Assembly: GCF_016899855.1 (NCBI RefSeq)
Contig: NZ_JACJJG010000029.1
Location: forward strand, 1 to 33,142
From: Marseilla massiliensis
GTDB taxonomy: Bacteria > Bacteroidota > Bacteroidia > Bacteroidales > Bacteroidaceae
DNA: 33,142 nt
Reading direction: 5' to 3'
This document shows positions 1 through 6,640 of this stretch, piece by piece. The position numbers and the translations under genes are program-made. The notes under the pieces were generated by a model. The model ran no database searches, was not told where the DNA came from, and worked only from the letters and a program-made list of their open reading frames with translations. Numbering within the stretch: position 1 is the stretch's first letter; each line of letters starts with the position of its first letter.

Positions 1-1374
1 CTTGCCGAGCGTATCGCTACGGAGACGGGCATTCCGTGCTACTGCTACGAGGCGGCGGCACTGAAACCCGAGCGCCGCAACCTGGCCGTATGCCGCGCGG
101 GCGAGTATGAGGCGATACCTGAGAAGCTGGCAGACCCGGCCAAGGCTCCTGACTTCGGCGCACGTCCTTACGACGAGAGCATAGCACGCACGGGCTGCAC
201 GGTAGTCGGCGCGCGCGACTTCCTTATCGCCGTAAACTTCAACCTCAACACTACATCAACACGACGTGCCAACGCCATAGCATTCGACGTTCGCGAAAAG
301 GGCCGTCCTGAACGTATCGGCAATCCCATAACGGGCGAGATTCGCCGCGACGAGAACGGCAAACCCGTGATGATTCCGGGCACGCTCAAGGGCACGAAAG
401 CTATCGGATGGTACATCAAGGAATACGGCATTGCGCAGGTTTCGATGAACATCACCGACATCAACACTACTCCGCTGCACGCCGCTTTCGACGAAGTGTG
501 CCGCTGTGCGGAGGCCCGCGGAGTGCGTGTTACGGGCACGGAGATTGTAGGATTGGTGCCCGAACGTGCGCTGATTGACGCCGGCAAGCACTTCCTGCGT
601 AAGCAACACCGCTCTACGGGAATACCCAAGGAGGATATTCTCGACATAGCCATAAAGTCGATGGGACTGTCTGACCTGCGTCCGTTTGAACCTAAGGAGA
701 AGGTAATAGAATACCTGCTCGACGCCGGCAAGGACGGCGCAGACAAGCTGACGGCACTCACCGTTAAGGGGTTTGCCGACGAGACGCTGCGTGAGTCGCC
801 TGCTCCCGGCGGTGGTTCGGTAGCCGCTTACATGGGCGCTCTTGGCGCCGCGTTAGGCACAATGGTGGCCAACCTGTCGGCACACAAGCCCGGATGGGAC
901 GACCGTTGGGAGGAGTTTAGCCGTTGGGCGGACAAAGGCGTTGAGCTTGAAGCCGAGCTGCTGCACCTCGTCGACGAGGATACGGAGGCTTTCAACCGCA
1001 TAATGGCAGCATTCGGAATGCCCAAGAACACTGACGAAGACAAGCGCCTGCGCTCCGAAGCCATACAAAAGGCTACGCTGTTTGCCGCCCAAGTGCCTCT
1101 CGAAACGATGAAGGCATCGTTCAAGGCATTCGAGATTTGCAAGGAGATGGCCGAGACAGGCAATCCCAACAGCGTGTCAGACGCCGGCGTCGGCGCCCTG
1201 GCTGCTCGCGCGGCAGTGCTCGGAGCCGGCCTCAACGTCAAAATCAACGCCTCTTCCCTGAAGGACAAGGCGCAGGCGGAAGCCCTCATCAACGAGGCCA
1301 ACAACCTGATGGCCGAGGCCGATAAGGCTGAACGCGAGGTAATGGAGATAGTGGAAAAGTTAATTCATAATTAA
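1..1374 (+). CDS. ftcD: Glutamate formimidoyltransferase / formimidoyltetrahydrofolate cyclodeaminase, 5'-truncated by the window
   Basis: The frame is open from base 1 to the TAA at 1372-1374, giving 457 visible residues; about 100 N-terminal residues lie outside the window, judged by the 540-570 aa usual for fused enzymes. The first part (to about base 740) is formiminotransferase: segments such as VVGARDFLIAVNFNLNT and the GTEIVGLVPERAL stretch are typical. The second part (from about base 750) is the helical cyclodeaminase domain, with the FADETLRESPAPGGGSVAAY signature near its start. Known role of the family: it transfers the formimino group of N-formimino-L-glutamate to tetrahydrofolate and then releases ammonia to give 5,10-methenyl-THF, acting in the cytoplasm. 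It is the last step of the histidine pathway encoded just downstream by hutU, hutH and hutI. An ATG at 367 is internal and is not the start. Confidence 0.95.
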   Translation, partial: LAERIATETGIPCYCYEAAALKPERRNLAVCRAGEYEAIPEKLADPAKAPDFGARPYDESIARTGCTVVGARDFLIAVNFNLNTTSTRRANAIAFDVREKGRPERIGNPITGEIRRDENGKPVMIPGTLKGTKAIGWYIKEYGIAQVSMNITDINTTPLHAAFDEVCRCAEARGVRVTGTEIVGLVPERALIDAGKHFLRKQHRSTGIPKEDILDIAIKSMGLSDLRPFEPKEKVIEYLLDAGKDGADKLTALTVKGFADETLRESPAPGGGSVAAYMGALGAALGTMVANLSAHKPGWDDRWEEFSRWADKGVELEAELLHLVDEDTEAFNRIMAAFGMPKNTDEDKRLRSEAIQKATLFAAQVPLETMKASFKAFEICKEMAETGNPNSVSDAGVGALAARAAVLGAGLNVKINASSLKDKAQAEALINEANNLMAEADKAEREVMEIVEKLIHN

Positions 1375-1378
1375 TAAT

Positions 1379-1514
1379 AAGTAGTTAAAGTAGTTAGAGT
1401 AGTCAGAGTAGTTAAAGTCAATACCTTTTCAGATAATGTCAAGACAACACCCAACAAGGGTAATGACTTTAACTACTTAGCGACCGCAGGGAGCGTTAAC
1501 TACTTTAACTCCTT
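1379..1514. repeat. Nested inverted repeat of GTAGTTAAAG / CTTTAACTAC arms
   Basis: The 162-nt gap between ftcD and hutU is largely repeat. Its left half carries tandem GTAGTTAAAG-like units. Its right half carries the complement, CTTTAACTAC. A perfect 14-bp pair is 1407-1420 with 1464-1477. A wider pair, 1379-1396 with 1497-1514, matches at 17 of 18 positions. Related arms occur at 14196-14237, 23493-23646 and 33066-33100, so this is a dispersed intergenic family. In RNA it would fold into a long hairpin between two co-transcribed genes, so it may tune or partly terminate transcription; that is inference. Confidence 0.75.
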
Positions 1515-1536
1515 TAACTACAAAATTCAAAACACA

Positions 1537-3552
1537 ATGACAAAAGAAGAATTTGCAGCTGACATACGCGCCGGTATTCCCGACGTGTTGCCGGAACCGA
1601 TGCCATATGACACCGAAATCAACCATGCGCCTAAGCGCAAGGATATACTTACAAAAGAAGAGAAGAAGCTGGCGTTGCGCAACGCCTTGAGGTATTTTCC
1701 CAAGAAGTTCCATGCCACATTGGCGCCTGAGTTCGCCGAAGAGCTTGAGAAATTCGGCCGCATTTACATGTACCGCTTCCGCCCGAGGTACGAGATGTAT
1801 GCACGCCCGATAGACGAATACCCGCACAAGTCGCTCCAGGCGGCGGCAATCATGCTAATGATACAGAACAACCTGAACCCTGCCGTGGCGCAACATCCGC
1901 ACGAACTCATCATTTACGGCGGCAACGGAGCAATCTTCCAGAACTGGGCGCAATATCGCCTGACGATGAAATACCTCAGCGAAATGACCGACGAGCAGAC
2001 CCTCGTGATGTACTCGGGCCATCCGCTCGGTCTCTTCCCGTCGCATAAGAACGCTCCGCGAGTTGTCGTAACAAACGGTATGGTAATCCCGAACTACTCT
2101 AAGCCCGACGACTGGGAGCGCATGAACGCCCTCGGTGTGAGCCAATACGGACAGATGACGGCCGGTTCCTATATGTACATCGGCCCGCAGGGAATTGTCC
2201 ACGGCACGACAATCACCGTGATGAACGCCGCCCGCATGCAACTCAAGAAGCAGCCGGGACGCAAGGATATACACAGAATGCTGTTCGTTTCGTCGGGTCT
2301 TGGCGGCATGTCAGGCGCACAGCCTAAGGCCGGAAACATAGCTGGTGTTGTCAGCGTGGTGGCTGAAATCAATCCGCTTGCTGCCCAGAAGCGTTACGAC
2401 CAGGGATGGGTTGACGAGCTGCACACAAGTCTTGACGAGCTTATTCCGTCCGTCCGCAAGGCCGTTGAGGAGCGTAAGACGGTGTCGATGGCTTACGTCG
2501 GCAACGTGGTTGACCTTTGGGAGCGCCTCGCAGAGGAAGACATTAAGGTGGATTTGGGTAGCGACCAGACCTCGCTTCACAACCCGTGGGCTGGCGGTTA
2601 CTATCCTGTCGGCATGACATTGGAGGAGTCAAAGAAGATGATGGCCGACGATCCGGATGAGTTCCGCAACCGTGTGCAGGCTTCATTGCGCCGCCAGGTG
2701 GCAGCCATCAACAAGCTGACGGAGCGCGGCATGTACTTCTTCGACTATGGAAACGCCTTCCTCCTCCAGTCTGAACGTGCCGGGGCAGACATCATGTTGC
2801 CAGATGGCAGGTTCCGTTATCCGTCATACGTGCAGGACATCATGGGCCCGATGTTCTTCGACTACGGCTTCGGCCCGTTCCGTTGGGTCTGCACTTCAGG
2901 CAATCCTGACGACCTCGCTGTCACTGACCGCATAGCAGCTGAAGTACTGGAGGAAATCAAGAAAACCGCACCCGAGGAAATACAAGGACAGATGGACGAC
3001 AACATCCATTGGATAAAAGAGGCCGGACGCAACCACCTTGTGGTAGGTTCGCAGGCACGAATACTTTACGCTGACGCTGAGGGACGCACCAAGATAGCCC
3101 TCGCTTTCAATGAAGCCATCAAGCGTGGGGAAATCACCCGTCCCGTTGTTCTTGGCCGCGACCACCACGATGTGTCAGGAACAGACTCGCCGTTCCGCGA
3201 GACAAGTAACATCTATGACGGCTCGCAGTTCTGCGCCGACATGGCTGTGCAGAATGTGATAGGCGATTCTTTCCGCGGCGCAACGTGGGTTTCGCTGCAC
3301 AACGGAGGCGGAGTCGGCTGGGGAGAGGTCATCAACGGCGGCTTCGGAATGGTTATTGACGGTGGCGAAGACAGTGAACGCCACATCCGTGAAATGTTGT
3401 TCTGGGACGTGAACAACGGCATAGCACGCCGTAGCTGGGCACGTAACGAAGGCTCAATGCACAGCATCGTGCGCGAGATGGAGCGCACACCAGGCCTTAA
3501 AGTGACAATGCCCAACCTGGTAGACGACAGCGTTATAAATGAAATTTTTTAA
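1537..3552 (+). CDS. hutU: Urocanate hydratase (long form)
   Basis: A 671-residue urocanase. Known reaction: urocanate plus water gives 4-imidazolone-5-propionate, using tightly bound NAD+ as an electrophile; it is the second step of histidine degradation. Visible marks are the N-terminal segment IIYGGNGAIFQNWAQY (about residues 125-140), the glycine-rich NAD-binding stretch VSSGLGGMSGAQPKA (251-265), FGPFRWVCTSG with the conserved Cys452, and the C-terminal HNGGGVGWGEVINGG segment. Most Proteobacteria and Bacillus enzymes are about 550-560 aa; this one is about 110 longer and close to the animal UROC1 length. The start ATG follows an A-rich stretch with no Shine-Dalgarno. It lies between ftcD and hutH on the same strand and is most likely co-transcribed with them. 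Confidence 0.97.
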   Translation: MTKEEFAADIRAGIPDVLPEPMPYDTEINHAPKRKDILTKEEKKLALRNALRYFPKKFHATLAPEFAEELEKFGRIYMYRFRPRYEMYARPIDEYPHKSLQAAAIMLMIQNNLNPAVAQHPHELIIYGGNGAIFQNWAQYRLTMKYLSEMTDEQTLVMYSGHPLGLFPSHKNAPRVVVTNGMVIPNYSKPDDWERMNALGVSQYGQMTAGSYMYIGPQGIVHGTTITVMNAARMQLKKQPGRKDIHRMLFVSSGLGGMSGAQPKAGNIAGVVSVVAEINPLAAQKRYDQGWVDELHTSLDELIPSVRKAVEERKTVSMAYVGNVVDLWERLAEEDIKVDLGSDQTSLHNPWAGGYYPVGMTLEESKKMMADDPDEFRNRVQASLRRQVAAINKLTERGMYFFDYGNAFLLQSERAGADIMLPDGRFRYPSYVQDIMGPMFFDYGFGPFRWVCTSGNPDDLAVTDRIAAEVLEEIKKTAPEEIQGQMDDNIHWIKEAGRNHLVVGSQARILYADAEGRTKIALAFNEAIKRGEITRPVVLGRDHHDVSGTDSPFRETSNIYDGSQFCADMAVQNVIGDSFRGATWVSLHNGGGVGWGEVINGGFGMVIDGGEDSERHIREMLFWDVNNGIARRSWARNEGSMHSIVREMERTPGLKVTMPNLVDDSVINEIF

Positions 3553-3557
3553 TTGAG

Positions 3558-3641
3558 AATTAAGAGTTAAGAATTAAGAAAACATGACTTGCAGATTGTT
3601 TTACTGTAAATAGTATTTTTCTTAATTCTTAACTCTTAATT
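3558..3641. repeat. Perfect 25-bp inverted repeat of the TTAAGAATTAAG family
   Basis: Arms 3558-3582 and 3617-3641 are exact reverse complements (25 of 25) around a 34-nt loop. They are built from the phrase TTAAGAGTTAAGAATTAAG. The right arm is preceded by GTATTTTTC, as in the second copy at 16094-16183. It fills the hutU-hutH gap. In RNA it would be a long A/U-rich hairpin. Since hutH must be transcribed through it, full termination here is unlikely; a role in mRNA stability or a mobile intergenic repeat are alternatives. Confidence 0.85.
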
Positions 3642-3672
3642 TTTAATTCCACATATAAAAACATATAATATT

Positions 3673-5166
3673 ATGGTTCACCAAATATCAGCCGAGCATT
3701 TGACAATTGAACGCATCGGGGAAATAATAAAAAACGGTTACAAAATAGAGCTTAGCGAGGACGCCAAACAACGAATCGTACGCTGCCGTGAGTACCTTGA
3801 CAAGAAGATAGCAGAAACAAAGACACCTATCTACGGAGTAACAACCGGCTTCGGGTCGCTCTGCAACGTGTCGATAGGCAAAGACCACCTCGCCCAGTTG
3901 CAGATAAACCTGATGATGTCGCACGCCTGCGGCACCGGCGACCGTGTGCCTAACGAGATAGTAAAGATAATGTTGCTGCTGAAAATACAGTCGCTCAGCT
4001 ACGGATATTCAGGTTGCAAGCTCGACACAGTTGAACGTCTTGTCGACTTCTTCAACAACGAAGTTTACCCGATTGTTTACATGCAAGGCTCTCTCGGGGC
4101 GTCAGGCGACCTCGTTCCGTTGGCCCATCTGTGCCTGCCTCTTGTAGGATTAGGCGAAGTTGAGTACAAAGGCAAGATAATGACAGGCGCCGAAGTGCTG
4201 CGAAAGAACGGCTGGAAACCTATTCAACTCGGTTCAAAGGAGGGACTGGCGCTGCTCAACGGTACCCAGAACATGAGCGCGTTTGCCGTTTGGGCGATAT
4301 TGAACAGCCAGAGGTTGAGCGACTGGGCCGACGCAATAGCTGCCATGTCGCTCGACGCTTACTGCGGCCTTGTTGAGCCGTTTACCGACGCTGTGCACCA
4401 GGTGCGCCCCCACAAAGGGCAGATTGAGACTGCACGGCGCATGAGGGAACTGCTTGAGGGCAGCGAGATAGTGGAGAAACCGAAGTCGTACGTACAGGAC
4501 CCGTACTCTTTCCGTTGCGTTCCGCAGGTTCACGGAGCGATGAAAGACACGCTGGCATACGTCTATTCGGTAATTGACACGGAGATAAACTCCGCCACGG
4601 ACAACCCCACAGTATGCCCCGACGACGACCTCGTGATTTCAGCCGGCAACTTCCACGGCGAGCCGATAGCCCTGCCGATGGACTTCCTCGCCATCGCCGT
4701 GAGCGAGCTTGCCAACATATCAGAGCGCCGTATATACAAACTTGTGTCGGGAACGCGCGGACTTCCGAGCTTCCTCGTTGCCAATCCGGGTGTCAACAGC
4801 GGATTCATGATAACGCAATACACGGCCGCTTCCGTCGTAAGTCTTAACAAGAGCCTCTGCACTCCGTCGTCAGTTGACAGCATTCCGTCAAGTCAGGGAC
4901 AGGAAGACCATGTCAGCATGGGCGCCAACGCAGCCATCAAATTATATAAGGTGGTGCTGAACACCGAGCGCGTGTTGGCAATCGAGCTGTTCAACGCCGC
5001 ACAGGCGTTAGAGTTCAGACGCCCGCTGAAGTCGTCGCCAGTCATCCAACGCCTGTTCAAATCATACCGCGAGGTTGTGCCGTTCATCGTCAACGACGAG
5101 GTGATGTACCCTTATATCAAACGTTCGATAGACTTTTTGGAGAATAATGCGCCTGCTTATAAGTAA
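3673..5166 (+). CDS. hutH: Histidine ammonia-lyase
   Basis: 497 residues of the MIO-dependent aromatic amino acid lyase family. It deaminates L-histidine to trans-urocanate and ammonia, the first step of the pathway. The Ala-Ser-Gly triad that cyclises to the MIO cofactor is at residues 143-145 in GSLGASGDLVPLAHL. The catalytic tyrosine lies in IYGVTTGFG (Tyr54). The pattern QINLMMSHACGTG with His84 and the later SSQGQEDHVSMG with Glu point to histidine rather than tyrosine or phenylalanine as substrate. The length is normal. The gene ends inside the start of hutI (20-nt overlap), indicating translational coupling. No Shine-Dalgarno is seen; the leader is A/T-rich. Confidence 0.97.
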   Translation: MVHQISAEHLTIERIGEIIKNGYKIELSEDAKQRIVRCREYLDKKIAETKTPIYGVTTGFGSLCNVSIGKDHLAQLQINLMMSHACGTGDRVPNEIVKIMLLLKIQSLSYGYSGCKLDTVERLVDFFNNEVYPIVYMQGSLGASGDLVPLAHLCLPLVGLGEVEYKGKIMTGAEVLRKNGWKPIQLGSKEGLALLNGTQNMSAFAVWAILNSQRLSDWADAIAAMSLDAYCGLVEPFTDAVHQVRPHKGQIETARRMRELLEGSEIVEKPKSYVQDPYSFRCVPQVHGAMKDTLAYVYSVIDTEINSATDNPTVCPDDDLVISAGNFHGEPIALPMDFLAIAVSELANISERRIYKLVSGTRGLPSFLVANPGVNSGFMITQYTAASVVSLNKSLCTPSSVDSIPSSQGQEDHVSMGANAAIKLYKVVLNTERVLAIELFNAAQALEFRRPLKSSPVIQRLFKSYREVVPFIVNDEVMYPYIKRSIDFLENNAPAYK

Positions 5167-6385
5167 CATAAAGACCCTTGCCGGAATAGCCGACAAGGGT
5201 CTACTGCGCCTACATGGTAGCGAGATGCAATGTCTCGGAACGATAGACAACGCCTGGCTACTTGTTGAAAACGGACTTATTTCATTCTTCGGAAGCATGA
5301 ACGACATGCCTTCCGAGGGCTTTGCCGTTGATAAAGAGATTAACGCCGAGGGCTGTATAGTCATGCCGTCGTGGTGCGACCCGCACACGCACATTGTCTA
5401 CGCAGGCAGCCGCGAGGGTGAGTTCGTTGATAAAATCATGGGGCTCAGCTATGCTGAAATTGCACGGCGAGGCGGCGGAATACTCAATTCGGCCGACCTG
5501 CTGCACGCTACCAGCGAGGACGAACTGTACCGCCAGGCCATGCGCAGGGCTGAAGAGATAATGCGCAAGGGCACGGGCTGCGTTGAGATAAAGAGCGGTT
5601 ACGGCCTCAACACGGCCGACGAACTGAAGATGTTGCGGGTAATACGCAGGATAAAAGAGAGCGTGCCAATGCGCGTTGTGTCGACTTTTCTCGGCGCTCA
5701 CGCCATAGGACGGCAATACAGTCACGATGAATACGTAGACCTTATAATAAATGAAATGCTGCCGGAGGTAGGCCACGAGAAGCTTGCCGACTACGTTGAC
5801 GTGTTCTGCGACGAAGGTTTCTTCACTCCAGAGGATACCGACCGCATACTCGAAGCCGCCGCACGGTGGGGCATGAAGCCCAAAATACATGTAGACGAGC
5901 TGGCCGCAACGGGCGGACTTCCCGTCGGAGTAAAGCACGGCGCACTGTCGGTTGACCACCTTGAGAACATGCCCGAGAGCGAGTTTGACATTCTAAAGAA
6001 CAGCGGAACAATGCCCACGGTACTGCCAGGCACGTCGTTCTTCCTCAACATGCCTTACGCCCCGGCACGCAAGATGATAAACGCCGGACTGGGAGTTGCC
6101 GTCGCAAGCGACTACAATCCTGGCTCAACGCCGTCGGGCGACATGAAGTTCGTAGTCTCACTGGCCTGCATCAAAATGCGCCTCCTGCCGTCTGAGGCTA
6201 TCAACGCCGCCACAATCAACGCCGCATACGCAATGGGATTGAGCGGCGACTACGGCTCGATAGCACCGGGCAAGGTAGCAAACTTCTTCATCACCGAACC
6301 TATACCGTCGGTAGACTTTATTCCTTACGCCTACACTTCGCCAATCGTTAGCAGAGTGTTCCTTGGCGGAAAGGAAATAGTTTAA
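5147..6385 (+). CDS. hutI: Imidazolonepropionase
   Basis: 412 residues of the amidohydrolase superfamily. It hydrolyses 4-imidazolone-5-propionate to N-formimino-L-glutamate, the substrate of the upstream FtcD. Metal ligands are visible: the HxH pair His80/His82 in DPHTHIVYAG, His248 in IHVDELAATGG and Asp322 in SDYNPGSTPSG, at positions that match well-studied HutI enzymes. SVDHLE and FLGAHA are further family marks. The ATG lies 20 nt before the end of hutH in another reading frame, so the pair is translationally coupled. A strong hairpin follows at 6408-6452, marking the end of the operon. The operon lacks hutF and hutG in this window, consistent with the folate-dependent branch. Confidence 0.97.
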   Translation: MRLLISNIKTLAGIADKGLLRLHGSEMQCLGTIDNAWLLVENGLISFFGSMNDMPSEGFAVDKEINAEGCIVMPSWCDPHTHIVYAGSREGEFVDKIMGLSYAEIARRGGGILNSADLLHATSEDELYRQAMRRAEEIMRKGTGCVEIKSGYGLNTADELKMLRVIRRIKESVPMRVVSTFLGAHAIGRQYSHDEYVDLIINEMLPEVGHEKLADYVDVFCDEGFFTPEDTDRILEAAARWGMKPKIHVDELAATGGLPVGVKHGALSVDHLENMPESEFDILKNSGTMPTVLPGTSFFLNMPYAPARKMINAGLGVAVASDYNPGSTPSGDMKFVVSLACIKMRLLPSEAINAATINAAYAMGLSGDYGSIAPGKVANFFITEPIPSVDFIPYAYTSPIVSRVFLGGKEIV

Positions 6386-6407
6386 GTGAAAAGATAAAAA
6401 CAAACAA

Positions 6408-6452
6408 CGGAAAATCCACATGCATTTAATAGCAAAGCATGTGGATTTTCCG
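6408..6452 (+). terminator. 16-bp perfect hairpin after hutI
   Basis: Arms 6408-6423 and 6437-6452 are exact reverse complements (16 bp) with a 13-nt loop, 23 nt after the hutI stop. No long T tract follows (CTTATATTC), so it is a weak classic terminator by sequence but a very stable hairpin. It probably ends or protects the hut transcript. Confidence 0.65.
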
Positions 6453-6555
6453 CTTATATTCTCTATCATTTCATATCCGTCTTCATCAGCATTTACGGCA
6501 TACATTTAAGGCCAATGAAACCTATTATGCAACAGCCTGATATTCAATACATTAC

Positions 6556-6636
6556 AAAAGGCCGTCTTTTACACTCTAAAAGACGGCCTTTTGGCTTGCG
6601 ATTGACGGCCTTTTACAAAGCAAAAGACCATCAATT
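6556..6636. repeat. 22-bp-phased array A: four 15-bp near-palindromes
   Basis: Four cores start exactly 22 bp apart: 6556 AAAAGGCCGTCTTTT, 6578 AAAAGACGGCCTTTT, 6600 GATTGACGGCCTTTT, 6622 AAAAGACCATCAATT. They are separated by 7-nt spacers (ACACTCT, GGCTTGC, ACAAAGC). Core 1 is the exact reverse complement of core 2, so RNA from either strand could form a 15-bp stem with a 7-nt loop. The array lies between the convergent hutI and YD-repeat genes, 4 nt beyond the latter's stop codon, where it could serve as a bidirectional terminator. The same design recurs at three other gaps in this window, so a terminator role alone does not explain it. Confidence 0.85.
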
Positions 6637-6640
6637 GGGT

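Noticed and set aside
6556..6636. Phased arrays as CRISPR arrays
   Set aside because: The repeat core is 15 bp and degenerate, the spacers are only 7 nt, there are at most four units, and no cas gene is present.
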